This document shows positions 10,701 through 23,200 of a DNA stretch of 64,000 bases, piece after piece. The stretch is from positions 480,598 to 544,597 of the forward strand of contig VXAU01004370.1 of the NCBI GenBank assembly GCA_013399695.1, in the 5' to 3' direction. Below the pieces are notes generated by a model, which saw nothing but the letters and a program-made list of their open reading frames with translations, was not told the origin of the DNA and did not search any database. Both the position numbers and the translations under genes were made by a program. The first letter of the stretch is position 1. Every line of letters starts with the position of its first letter. This DNA is from Formicarius rufipectus. Taxonomy: Eukaryota; Chordata; Aves; Passeriformes; Formicariidae.

Positions 10701-12746
10701 GATGACCAAATTGTATGCCTGATGTTCACTGTTACATCTGCCATTTATTGCTTCCTACTTTTTAGGTGGCTTGTTTAGATTTATTCTTTTTCATTTATGC
10801 AGCACAGCAATCTACTTATGTGTTTATAATATAATTTACCTTCCTTTTAGTAACTTTTTTGTAATTAGGCAGCAGGTTCTTCAAAACACGTATGAGTTTG
10901 TAGTGCTATGCCTCCTGAAGGTCTGTCGTTGATCACTTTGTAGTTTAGCGTTCCTCTCAATCAACCTCTCTCTTGCCTGTCAGTCAGCATGTCACCTACA
11001 ATTACCTACTCACGTTTCTTCTGATTCTGTAACTAAAGGCTTGCAGGATAAACAGAATGCTCAGGTACACTTTTCCCTGCTGCTGGCCAATCTGGTCCTC
11101 CAATGAAGTAATCATGTCTGTGAAGACAAAACCAAGTCTCTTTAGAGACAGGCAAGTGACAGCTGCTGAGGAAGAGCTCCTGCCTACAGCAGAACATGAA
11201 CTCCTCTGAAAGCCCACCAGACTGCAATACTTTAGAAGCTTTCTACAGATCGTACCTAAAACTCTGCCACATGCCCAGAAAAGCATAAAGGGGCCTTAAA
11301 CACTAGATGAGAAACCAAGAAGGGAATCTTAAAGTGCAAACCTGTGGGATTAGGAAGTGTGAAATCAGGGCAGATCTCACTTGAGCCAGCAGTAAGGAGA
11401 GGAAGAGAGAGAGAAGAACATGATTAAGTAAACACAGAAAGAAGGAATGCTATTTAGGGCAGCAAGGGGCTGGACAAGGAAACTGGGACTATCAGACTTC
11501 AAAGGATGAAATTAAAAGCACAGGCCAGGAATGGGAAGCTCAAACCCGGGAGTTTGGTATGAAGAACAGAGGTGAAAAAGGGACAGGAAAATAGGCAGCA
11601 GACAATACAGCAGTGGAGATAAAGACATTAATACAGCTAGATAAGCAAACAGGACTTAAGCCTGAATCCTTATTCACAGACCCTGTGCAAATGATTATTC
11701 TTGTAGCAGAAAATCTCTGATTTGTCTGATGCACTGAAAAATAAAACATTATGAACTAAGATGTGTATAACTAGCTAAATTGAACACCTCTCTAAAAAAT
11801 AGTCTTGTTTAAGTGTAATTTGAGTTTGAAGCACCAGCACAGGGTAATGTTTACTGCCACCAAGAAAAACTACCTATTGAATACATGATTTTTTTTTCCT
11901 TGACAGTTTTCCCACACATGGTGAAAAAGCTGAATACAGGCCTGCATGTGATGATCATAATGTTCCTCTGTGTGGCCATTTTCTTTTCTCTGGTCAGTTT
12001 TGGATTCTGCATACTTAATGCAATAAAAGTTCCTTATCGGGCTATTAAAGGTCCAGCAGGAGTATGCCTTTGGAACTTCCTTTCAGGTAAAGTCATTTAT
12101 CAGTATTTTTCACTACTCACATTTATACAAAATGGTAAAAGTTCCTTCTCTTGCCTTATTAAATATCTCTTTGACTCAAATACTTGTGAATAAAATTAAG
12201 TTAAAAGTGAATTCTCATCTATCAAAGCAGAACTGCCATTTGGCTTATTGTGTCTAGTCTATGTTTGATAGGCAGTATGAATGCCAGACTTTAGGCTTTC
12301 TGTCACTGATAAAAGGACTTTATTACAAGCACTGGTATCATGTTTGCCCATACAATAAGTTCTTTAAGCTGTGCCTCTGTATAGTGCTCACTGTTGTATT
12401 CAGTAAGTCTTTTGAAAAACAATCAAAATGTCAGTCTTGTTTTAATTTGATAACAATGGTGAATACTTATTTTGTTGCAGGTGGGTTTGTAGTACTTGCA
12501 GTCACCAGCTTTATGGCTGCTGTGAAACTTCATCACCTCACAGAAAGAATTGCCAATTTTCGGGAAAACGTCTTTCAATTCGTTATCTTAGAAGACCACT
12601 TTGAAGACTGTTTTTGGATTTGTGTGGCAAGTGCCACAGCACATGCTGTGAATTTGCTGCTAATAGCCATTAGTGGAATTAATTTTCCTAAAATTAAGAC
12701 TAAAACAGAAGAAGTGAATGTTACAGCAGAAGATATCATGTACTAA
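7479..12746 (+). CDS. CLRN2: Clarin-2, complete, 3 exons, 232 aa
   Basis: CLRN2 is a four-helix membrane protein of the clarin family (tetraspan, claudin-like). In vertebrates it is needed by sensory hair cells for stereocilia upkeep and hearing. Exons 7479-7731, 11907-12086 and 12481-12746 join in frame to 232 residues, the same length I recall for human. Membrane segments are visible at about 9-29, 98-121, 146-160 and 189-210. The first extracellular loop has an N-glycosylation site (Asn48, NAT) and the conserved stretch IYYGLF...RQCGLGGR. The C-terminus ends AEDIMY. The ATG has A at -3. Introns are 4.2 kb and 0.4 kb, both GT-AG. A tandem TAA.TAA follows the last codon. The gene is divergent from QDPR. 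Confidence 0.97.
7732..11906. other. CLRN2 intron 1
   Basis: 4.2 kb of mostly unique, AT-rich sequence. A 24-bp inverted repeat at 8928-8951 is listed separately. The open frames inside (for example 9596-9904 plus) show no family features and I treat them as chance. Confidence 0.6.
8928..8951. repeat. Perfect inverted repeat, 11-bp arms, 2-bp spacer
   Basis: AGTCTCACCTT is followed by CT and then its exact reverse complement. It could fold as a very tight hairpin. No function is evident. Confidence 0.85.
11907..12086 (+). CDS. CLRN2: CLRN2 exon 2 (end of Ile85 to first base of Gly145)
   Basis: The exon follows a T-rich tract and a GACAG acceptor. It encodes FPHMVKKLNTGLHVMI, helix 2 and KVPYRAIKGPAGVCLWN. 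The donor is GTAAAG. Confidence 0.96.
12481..12746 (+). CDS. CLRN2: CLRN2 exon 3 (end of Gly145 to stop)
   Basis: The acceptor is TTGCAG. The exon encodes helix 3, the conserved HHLTERIANF linker, helix 4 and the C-terminal tail, with stop TAA at 12744-12746. Confidence 0.96.
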
Positions 12747-12871
12747 TAAATCTACACAAAACTACTTTGGTTGACTTTTGTGATAGAAACAGCTTCTTGG
12801 CTCTTCAACGTTTGAATTGGATGAATGATTAAGGTATAAACCTACTAAAGATGTCAGTCTACAGTACCAGC

Positions 12872-12958
12872 AATAAACGTGTCTGTGAAAAAAGGAAAAC
12901 ACAAATGCTATATATATAAAACTATTCTAAAAACTTATTGCTATCTGCAATAAATAAA
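12872..12958 (+). terminator. Candidate CLRN2 polyadenylation signals
   Basis: AATAAA occurs at 12872-12877 and twice, overlapping, at 12949-12958, about 130-210 bp after the stop codon. Which one is used cannot be told. Confidence 0.5.
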
Positions 12959-14039
12959 TTCTGTTTCTCAGTTTTTAGAAAATTTGCACTGTGAGATATT
13001 AGAAAGCTAAGGTGAAATGTGATTTCATCAAAACCAAATGTCTTTGTTTAGAAGAGAATATGTCTATCACAAATCTCTGAGAGGTTATTTCAAAACAGAA
13101 AGAATGGACATTTGCTAATTACTTTAACAGAACTATCTAGAAGGTGTTGAGAAGGACATATAAAGTATGTTTGATGATGCAATTTAGGATTAAAAAGAAA
13201 ACTTCATCATCTCTGAGGCTAAAGTTAAGGGGCAGCACAAGCAAAGTATGTATGAAATGTTTCTAAAACAGAAATTATCCAACCTGACAAGGCAAAGAAG
13301 TGAAAAATATAAAGTTATGGGAGGCTATTAGTCTAAAAAAAACATTAGCTGCTAGATAAAGGCTTTATTGCAGCTTCTGGAAGTAAAGAGATTATAAGTA
13401 ATAGTGCTTTTAGATAACATAGAAAATAATGATCTGACAGATTAATTATCTTCAGAACCTTGTCAATTCTTAAGTTTATCTGAACTCAGGTAAAAGTGAT
13501 GTATGATGAAACAGTATTAAAATGAATAAAAATGGTTAAATGGATGCAAAAATTACTTTCTTAGGAAGTACCATAATTTTGACAGGGATTCAACCAGTTC
13601 ATGGATCAAGAGGAATGAATACTTTTCAGAAAAGAATATGCCAGTAAACATGGTTACAATGACCTGTACCATCTTTGGGTTTGGCTCTACAAGGTTAGCA
13701 GGATTATAAGTGAAGTGGAAATTTGTGAGGGGGCCTCTGCAATAGGCCCTAATAACCTGTTGTCTTCAAGACAGTGTTATCCACGGGAGTTTTTAGAAGC
13801 GTTTTTTTTTTTTTTTTAATCCCATAAAAATTTAAGAGATAAATGGAAAGTTATGATGAGTCCAGAGCACTTAAAGTTTTAGTATAAGGGAGACTCAGTA
13901 ATGCAGAAAAGGTGATTCCTAATCTATACCACCCACTTACTTCACTGTTCTAATTCTACTGATGCTTTCACTCAGTCTGTACCCTGGGCCACAACTGCAG
14001 GAATATGGTGCTGATGCCTAAAATCCTGGAAAACAGGCA

Positions 14040-14290
14040 CTCAGAGAAACATTAATGGAGAAAGATAGATAAATACCTTTATTGGGAGTTTCCACGGAGG
14101 TGCACACCACCACAAGGCCTAACCCCTCCCCCAGTGATGTTACAGTTTTTATAATCTTCCAATAATTAATATAAGATATTTATAACCAACCATGATTCCC
14201 ATTTTCCCTTGGTGTCCCACCCCCAGGGTCCTAAGCATTGCCCCCTTGGAGCAGCTCCAAGGGTTCTGGACTCTTCTTCTGTTTTGTCTT
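14040..14290 (-). mobile_element. Probable solo LTR fragment of an endogenous retrovirus
   Basis: Read on the minus strand the segment has a TATAAAA box (about 14148-14154) followed about 70 bases later by AATAAA (about 14078-14083). This is the spacing of promoter and polyadenylation signal in a short LTR. It also holds a 10-bp perfect palindrome, CCCTTGGAGC-A-GCTCCAAGGG, at 14243-14263. I could not find matching TG...CA ends or a target-site duplication, so the limits are rough and the call is tentative. Confidence 0.4.
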
Positions 14291-16859
14291 CAAGTTATCT
14301 TGCAGGTGTCTCTGCAAAACACCATGACCTTCAGAAAGCTTAAGAATATGTGAGAAAATTACTTTAGTGACTCCTAACACCACTTAATAAGTGAACAAGA
14401 AAGCCTACAATTCTAAAACTCTAAAGATCTACAAAATACACATCAAACCATTAGGCATCAGTGCAATACCCAGCACTCAGATAGAGAGCAAACAAACCCA
14501 GTCTATGAAGGTGCCTTAGATGGTAACAGCACAGTACTGCCCAGAAAACTGTCCACAAAGGCCGCTGTGGTATCACCACCTTCCTCTCCCAGAAAATTCT
14601 GAGTGGTTCTGAAATAGAAGAACTTAAAAATACAGCATTCTACACATTTCTACACAAGTAGAAAATGTAATACTTGTAAGTTCTAATTGTTCTGGGAACA
14701 TATGTAATTTAGAAGTAGTTGTTGTATAGGAAGAATTATATTGTGACATGTAACTTAGCCTTTACCAAACACAATTCTCTTCAGGAAGTGAAAAGGAAGC
14801 AGATTTTTAAATCCTCAAGCGATTGTTTCGGAATGCTTTTCAGTAGTATTAATATTTCATGTATTACAACACATTTTTCATACTGATAATGAACTTCTGA
14901 ATGTCCCCCAAATTCCACTCCCACTCCAACCTAGTTAATGAATAAGAGCCATGGAACAAGATTAAAGATTTGCTGGAGTGGATTCCTAGGCAGGTCACAG
15001 TAGTCCTGAGAGAACCCCTAGAGTACATTTTACATTACATGAAAGAGGGATAGCTGGGCTGATCAGCTTTGTAATTTTTTGGTTTGAATGAATTCAATAG
15101 TTAAGTATACTCCAAAAATACGATTTCTGAGAGCAGATGAATGAAGGAAGTATCATTATGGGATACTGCAGCTGTACGAGTTGAATGACAGAAAACCATT
15201 TTCATCCAATGACTGTTCTGTGACTTGTGAGAAAACAGTATTTTCAGTTCACTTCAAAGTGAACAGAAATATTGCCATGCATGAATTAAGCTGAACAAAA
15301 CAGATGTAAGGCTAAACTAACCTTTCAGCTGCACAGGTTATCCCAGTTCCAGCACTGCTAAGACACACTGATAGGACAACACATAGAATATTTGCCCTGG
15401 GAAATTTTGGCTGGGGAAAAAAGGTTAAATGCAATCATACGTGTTTAGGATGTGCAATTACAAAGCACACTTTGAGGTCAACAATAGGTACGTCTATCAG
15501 ACCTTTTCAGCTTTTCCTTGTACGTCATAAACTACTTTCAAAAATGTTCAGCTTGATATGTGTGATCTACTTGACTTAACATATTTTTTAGTTATGCTTC
15601 ACTATTGTATCTGATCATATGCATGCTCAACATGTAGAAATGAATACTTCTTTGGGGTTTCTTACCGTGGAAGATTTGAAATCCCAAATGAGAACATTTA
15701 TGAGCAATACCTGCCCAGAACTTTGAAGAGATTTTGGGTCCAATCTTTCCATAAAATTAAAGGCAACTTCATATTCCCCAAAAATACCCACTTAATTTGT
15801 ATGTGTAGAATAATATATACAAGCAGCATATATGTAGAGAAACTGTGGAGCCATTCTTCAAAGAACTAAGAAATTGTTCATTGTACCCAAGAGCCTTGCT
15901 AAAATAAATGAAGTTAAATCCTAATTACCCTTTGATTCTCTAAATGGTTTAATATGGAAAAAAAAATGAAATTTTACACGATAAATCAATTGGATGCAAT
16001 TTCCCTCAATCATTGTTTCTGAGTGCTGCTGTCCTTAACAAAACATGTTATTTCTCTCTGTTCCACTTTGTGGAAAAAGCCATTAGGTAAGAAGTGCAAT
16101 GGACTCCTGCAGAACAGGCCCAGCTCCTTCTTCATCATGTTCTGCAGGTCTAACAGTGTAACACCACTTAACAGATGTATGGAAAAACAAACATTGTTAT
16201 ACGCAGCATACTAAAGTGCCTGATTCTCATACATAAAAATGAATTACTTACAATCTATGTTTCACACGTCAGGGACAGAGAAAATAAAGAGAGGGAAAAA
16301 AAAAAAAAAAGTGGATCACCTGATGTTCAAGTCCAGTGCATGTTCATTGCTTTTCAGACTGACAATACAAATAATGGTCAGCAACCTCCAGCCATTTCTT
16401 TTCCATACAGTGCTTTTCCTAGAGAAGCATAACTCTACTTCTGACATTACACTGATGACCCAATATTCCAGTGTGACTATTGATAAACTATAGCTATAGT
16501 CATTCTCAATGGTTTTAACTTTTTCTTACCCCCACCGCTTTTTTTTTTTTTTCCTTTCTAATTCCAGTCTGGGATTGTACTGCTTTCTCTCAGCACTTAA
16601 CTTGAGTTTGTAATAAAGCTTTATTTTCCCTAATTAATTTACATTGAAATATTCAACATGCAAACTAGACATGCAGCGTGCCGACCAGGGCTTCTTTTTT
16701 AACTCTGTGATAAACCGCGAGGTGCCAATCCCTATCCGCAGCGTGCCACGGGAGGGCGAAACCCAGCTGTGAATCCGGCCCGCCCGGTGTACGAACCCCC
16801 GCGCAGGTGGACCGCGACTGGGGAGGCGCTCCCGCATCCCGCCCCGCATCCCGGCACTG

Positions 16860-16987
16860 CCCCGCCCCGCGTCCCGCCCCGCATCCCGGCGCTGCCCCGC
16901 CCCGCGTCCCGCCCCGCATCCCGGCGCTGCCCCGCCCCGCGTCCCGCCCCGCATCCCGGCGCTGTCCCGCCCCGCTTCCCGGCGCTG
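16860..16987. repeat. 35-bp GC-box tandem repeat, about 3.6 copies
   Basis: Units start at 16860, 16895 and 16930, with a truncated copy to about 16987. Each unit contains CCCCGCCCCGCGTCCCGCCC, i.e. two GC boxes. A degenerate copy precedes it from about 16830. It lies 100-220 bp upstream of the LAP3 ATG. Confidence 0.92.
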
Positions 16988-17083
16988 CCCCGCCCCGCGC
17001 GGCGCGGCGTGATGAGGCGACACCGCGTCGGGACGGGCGGTGCTCCTGCCTCCTTGCCTGCCTTCCTGCTTTCCTGTCCTGCC

Positions 17084-17215
17084 ATGCTGCTGCCCTGCGT
17101 GCGGGGGGTGGCTGCCCGTCGCCTCAGCCAGGACCTGTCCCGTGCCCTGCCCCTGTCCCTGCCGCTGGGCAGCCGCTGCCCGGCGCGGGGAATCAGCCGC
17201 GGGCCGGCCGGGAAG
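17084..17215 (+). CDS. LAP3: LAP3 exon 1 (residues 1-44)
   Basis: Starts MLLPCVRGVAARRLSQDLSR and ends ...GPAGK at a GTGCGG donor, a weaker but legal site. The amphipathic, arginine-containing N-terminus resembles a mitochondrial targeting peptide. Confidence 0.85.
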
Positions 17216-20200
17216 GTGCGGGGCCGGTTCGGGGGGAGCCGGGACAGGAGGAGGCGGCCGGGGAAGCGGGTCCTTTTCTCCCGCCCGGCTCGGGGTCGCT
17301 GTGCCCCCCGGAGCGGAACCAGGAGGCGTGCGAGTCTCTCTGGATGATCCGGAGAGCTGCACTGGGGGGAGCGGGGAAGAGAAGCTCTTTTGCACTTAAA
17401 GTTACTGATTGAAAGAGTTTCTGTGCTCATGCATTCGGCAAAATTATTGCAACTTTAGTTGCGTTGTAGTTGATTTCTTTTTCACACTTAAAAATAGTTG
17501 TAGTAGTTGATCCTTACAAGTTTTGCTCTGTGCATCGTTAGATAAATACATAAACGGAGATAAATATATACAGAAGTGACAATGGTTTTAGTAGTGTGCT
17601 TGCTGCCCCTTTGGTGAGTGTTTAAATTTTCTATTGTTTACGTCAATGTGTGTCCTTTTCTAGGGTCTTGTTCTGGGAGTCTACTCAAGTGAAAAGGATG
17701 ATGGTGCTGCGCAGTTCACTAGTGCAGGAGATGCTTTTGATAGACTCGTGTCTGGAAAGCTGAGAGAACTTCTGTCCCTGTAAGTGTGTGATAAGCTTCT
17801 GAAATGGATTAAAGTACTTACAGACACCAATAGGAATGATCTTTTTTGATTGTTAGTGTTTGTGTCCATATCACTGTAAGACTGGTGTTTCCTTCTACCA
17901 GGCCGGTTTGGAGGGGAACACCCATGATAAAACCAAGCAGTGAGGAAACATGCAAAATGTTCATGGGACCCCTCTGTGGGGACCTGACTGTGAAGGAGCA
18001 CTGAGTCAGGCATCCCCATGCATTTGTGTGGTGCACTGTGTGGTTGTGGAGTGAATGTAGTACCATAACATTTGTCACCAGGAAAGACTTTTGTATTGAA
18101 GGAATCTTTTTGTGTCCTAGATGTGGGCCACCTTTGAAGAAAGGCAAAACACGCATATTTCATGGTTTACATCAGGTATGAACTTTGCATTTTTGTGTGC
18201 TGATTAATGTGTGAAGTTTGCCCTCACGTCTAATTTTAAGCTGAGGTCACTGCTGTGCTTGTATAAATGACCTGCTCTTCTTCCCCTCTCTTGCCTCTCT
18301 CAATTAAAATGTGGTTCTTACTGAAGTCTCCTGTTCTGCACTGCCCATGTTTGTACAGCCTTTTAAAAGTCCTGTAGTCCTTCCAGTGTGCTGCAAACTG
18401 AGAGCATGTCAAGTCTGCTCCAAAGGTGCTCTGCTCTGAGTAGCTGCTTATTGAATGAGCTGAAGCACAGCAGTTTTGGATCTGACTTCTCCAGGCTTCC
18501 CAGGGAAGTAGTCACAGTGTCAAGCTTGCCAGAGTTCATGGAGTGTTTGGACAATACTCTCAGACAAATCATGTGATTCCTGGGAAGTCCTGTGCAGGGT
18601 CAGGAGTTGGACTTGATGATCCCTCCAGCTCAGAGTATTCTGTGATTCTACTGTACCTCCTGTGTCCAGGAGGAACGAGTGCGTTGAAGGTGTACCTGTA
18701 GGTGCAAAGATGTTCCACACATGACAGTTCTAATACAAGGTAGTCCTATCATAGGCTTTCATCAGAGTTGTTAAAGTCATGTGCTTGAAACCTCTGAAAA
18801 CAAGACATGGGAGTGTTCTCAAGCAAGACTTCTGTCTGCACAGACATGGTAGATCACAGAGGTATGAGATGGGGGAGTCGTCTGTTCAAAGTCAGGCTTT
18901 TGGTGCCATTTGAGAATCCCTAATATGTCGAATACACCTATGTGGATCTGGCCAATGCCACAAGCTTTATGCCTTTTTAGAGTGGTAGGTAAGCCTAGTC
19001 ACGCAAACAATGTGACACCAGGTGTCCCTGTCTAAGTAACTGAATCTGGCATTAGGGCTATTTAAATAATCTTAAATTCATTTGTAGTGAGTATTACTTA
19101 CCATGTATAAATTCCTGTGCAGACACCGCATGCAGGTGACACTGGACTCAGTTAAAAGGCTTTCAGAAATGTCATGGAAGTTGAGTGCACTGAAGATCCC
19201 CTTATCCCAGTTCTGCAGACTGGATAGGCTCTGAAGTGAGTAACAAATCTCTGTGAGAGAAGACAGGAGAATTTGGCTTTACACACTCTTCTAAGTGTGC
19301 AAAATAATAACTAAAACAATGTTAACTAGAATCACTGACCTTCTGGAAAGCTAACACTAGTTTCAGCATTTTGTGGACTAAAAGGTTTTATTACAGTATA
19401 GTAGTTTGAAAGCTGATAGTGAGAGGCTGACAGAGATGGGAAAGCCTTTGTTTTTCTTCAGAGCTGTGGACATATATATATATATGTTCACATATATAAC
19501 TTTGAGCTTTACACAAATTTGACTTTATTCTTATGAGGCTCCTTTAATCTTTGTTTCTTCTTCCTCTTTGCCTTCTTCTTGCAGCTTGTAAGGCAAGCAT
19601 TTAGTCTGCTGTGCTATGTTGTTTTCCTGAGTTCTGGAGAGGTGCACCTCTGTGCAGCTTTGGTTTGCTACTTGGCAAATCATGCCAGGACAGCTCCTGA
19701 GATGAGCTAACAGAGTCAGCTTTCAAAGTGATTTTATTTCCTTGAACTGTGCCAGAAAAGGTTACGTTTCTCCAGCTCAGTTCTGGCCATTGTTGCAGCT
19801 GGAAAGCTGCATCTGCTTTCCAAAGACTCTTAGGCTTGCTTACTCTTATGAGTATCAAATTTACTATGTGTTGAGCATGAAGCCCTGTCTGCTGCAATGC
19901 ACATAATTATTAACTGGCCAACAGAGTAAATGGCTGCATGCCTGTGGCAGATGATTGGGAGCACAGGACAGTGGCACTGTATGGGCACTCTTAATGAGAA
20001 ATACCTAATGTAGAAGAAGTACTGAATGTATTTTAATACTGTGCTTGGTTTGATCTGGAAAGTAAAGTCTTTTTAACAACTCTGCTCTGAGGAAAGTGAA
20101 TCCATTTGTGTGTTGGCTTCACCTAGGACTTTCCAAGTGTGGTGGTAGTTGGCTTGGGTAAGAAGAATGCTGGAGTAAATGACCAAGAAAACTGGAATGA

Positions 20201-23200
20201 AGGCAAAGAAAATATTCGTGCAGCTGTTGCAGGTTAACTATTAATTTTTCTTAAGCATTTTTTCTATGAAGCAATTGCAGTGGTGCAGCATGTTCCATTT
20301 TCTGAACAGCGAGTCTAGATATGCCTTTGTTTTGAAATGCACAACTTACTGTGTGGTTTGGTAAATGCATTTACTTGTCACTGATATTCATGTAAATTTT
20401 TCTTTAGTGAGCAAAGAGTTACGGAGCATGTAAATCAAATCTGCAGACAGGTAACTGCAGTTATTTATATCAAATTACTTTCTTTAACAGTGTGATACTG
20501 AAAAGGCATTTGTCTGATTACTGCTTTGAAGCCTGAGAGCATCACAGACTCGCTTTATGCTCACTTGGTACTTAAATATGCACGTTTGCTTCTGCCACCT
20601 AGTTCATAACTGAGATACTTGTGTTATAAACCAGTATCTTTCGCAACATCAGTAGTATGATTCAGTATGTTATCTGTCACAGGCAGAGGAGGCCTTTATT
20701 TTAATCAAGGATGACTGCTGCATCTAAGTGTATATAAAACAAGAATAAAAAGAATTCTCACTGCAGAGTTTATAATCTTGGACTGGATGACAGCTGTATG
20801 TCCAAATTGCTAGTCTGTAGCTGCCAAAATACTGTTAAATTATTTGGGCACAATATAGAATTTATGGAATATATTGCTTGCTTATAAAAATGTGTATAAA
20901 CTCATCTGGAAGGAGGAGCAGTCATATTCTTGGCAAAAATCTAAGTTATGTCAAATTTCTGCTACCTATAGATAGTCATAATTTGTAGCAGAATGATAAA
21001 GCTTTGCTTTACTATATAATCAGCTTAAAGGAGTCAGAACAACGGTGGACTTTCTTTTCTGTTCCTGCGAAATGTTTGAATCATTATAATTAAATGATAT
21101 TTTTAGTCACATTTGTCCGTATATAGTTTTTCTACTGCATGATCTCTTTAAATGAATGAATTACAAACTCAGATATCTTGAGTTAAAATTAGTTTTTTCT
21201 TTGAAATGTTGTAATGATCATCTCAAACACCTGTTTTGTGGTTCTGTGCAATACTTGGCCTACTGGTTCTGTAATGTATTTTTCAGTTGGCTGTAGGCAG
21301 ATCCAAGACCTGGAAATCCCTTGTGTTGAAGTAGACCCCTGTGGAGATGCACAGTCGGCTGCAGAAGGTGCTGTCCTTGGATTGCATGAATATAATGAGC
21401 TGAAGCAAAAAAAGAAACCTATAGTTACTCCTCAGCTTCATGGAAGGTGATGGCGAAGGAAAGCTTGTCTATTTATCTCTTTATTTGTTTATTTATAAAT
21501 CTGTGTGCATGGTATGCTTGTGCATATTTTTTCTGCTTGTGCAGCAGAAAAAGAAAACTGAAAGACTAGGACTAGCAAAAATTTCCTCTTAACTCCTCCT
21601 ACCCATTTGAATTTCCTGAAGTATTTTGCTTCTCAAGTATATTTATAGTATTTGTTCTGTGTGTTTTGTTAATATGCCATATTCTGAGGTTAAGGGTAAA
21701 TAAATACTGCTTCACAGAAAAGAAGGCCCAGGATAAAAGTATTATATGCCAAAATTATGAAGCAGAGGTATTACAAACTCCATAAATGGATAAATCCTTT
21801 TGAGAATCAGGAAATGCTGATTGACACCAGATCATGTCATAATGGATATTTTGCATAGTTCATTTGTTATATTTCCATTCACAGAGTATAATGTGAGAAG
21901 CTTGAAGCTTCTGGTCTCTAAATAGACATCACTGTTACTTGATAGCAGAAAGCAGAATCAGAGCTTTTGGTTTCAGAACAGCTGTCAGAGTGGACTTTGG
22001 ATATTCTGTCATGTAGAGGAGAAGCATTTTCTGTATATACTTTAAACAGGAACAAGTCCTTCCTTATGAAGAAATCAGTGAAATAAAATAAAAACCTCCT
22101 AATTTAAGCATGTATTGATAAGCTACATGCAACATCATTCCCATTTTGTAAGACAGTAGATAGTTTGAAAGCCAATTACATTTATATTAAATAAACATTT
22201 CCTGAAAACATAGATGGTCCTATTACTACTTATGACACTGGAAGTAATTTTTGTATATGGTAATTTAGGTTGGAAAGGTTATCCAGTCCAGCTCCAACTT
22301 GGATTAGGGATAACCTGGACATTAGATACAACTTTAAAACTCAGTCCTGTTGATCAGGCTTTTGCTTAGTTCATGTTTTATTATCTCCTGAAATGAAATT
22401 TCCACAGCCTCACTAGGCTGTCTGTTGCAGTCCTTAACTACACATACAGTGATTTTTTTTCTTTATGCCCTATTGCAGTTTTCCTTGTTGAATCTTGAGA
22501 CCACTGTCTGTTACTGTCTTAATATGCAGCTATAAGATGTGTCTGTCATCATCTTCTCTATGAACCCTATTTAAGTTTATAGGAAAGACTGCAGTTTGAT
22601 CTTTCCTGAATTGTTTTCTTTAGGTGAAACAAACACAATTCCCTTAGCTCCATCTCAAATGCCATTTGCTCCAGTTCCCTACCCTTTAGAAGCCCTCCTT
22701 TGCACTTTCTCCAGTTTATCAGTATTGGGTTTGTATTCTGGAACTCAAACCTTTCAAACAGCAGGCTTGCAGTGATGTCAGCCTCAGAATTTCCAGACAT
22801 GTGCTACCTGCTGACAAAGACTTGCATATGTCCATCTTACTTAAGCAGTCCTAAGTGTATTTTCCTGTTACAAGGAGTGCCTTTCTTTCTCAAACTCTGT
22901 TGCTAAGCGCAAGGCACTGGGGAATCTGAAAGCATATATTTATTAAGACTGATGAAAAGCGAGCATTGAGAACTTCAGTATTGTGAGTGTTGCCTAGATT
23001 GCCTGCACTACTTTTAGCAAGATGACATGTTATTCCTGACCTTCCTTTTGCTGACAGTGTACTTGTTGAAGTTCTCTTGTTACCTTTCCCATTTTTTGCC
23101 AGTTTCTGTTATCTGAGTTTTGGCTTCTTAATTCCATCCCTCCATATCCAGGCACAATTTCCATATTTCTCCTGGGTTTTTTCATCACTGTCCTGCTCTT

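Larger units (their letters stand above)
12747..16829. other. Intergenic region CLRN2-LAP3
   Basis: AT-rich. After the CLRN2 polyadenylation signals it contains an LTR-like segment (about 14040-14290), an 18-base T run near 13802, and otherwise unique sequence with no gene I can support. Confidence 0.6.
16690..17345. promoter_or_regulatory. CpG island and promoter of LAP3
   Basis: Very GC-rich sequence starts abruptly near 16690 and covers LAP3 exon 1. Many CCGCCCC (Sp1-type GC box) motifs occur 90-250 bp before the start codon. No TATA box is seen. Confidence 0.8.

Noticed and set aside
16634..17430. Long open frames up to 253 codons on both strands, Gly/Arg/Ala repeats
   Set aside because: Artefacts of GC-rich 35-bp repeats lacking stop codons.
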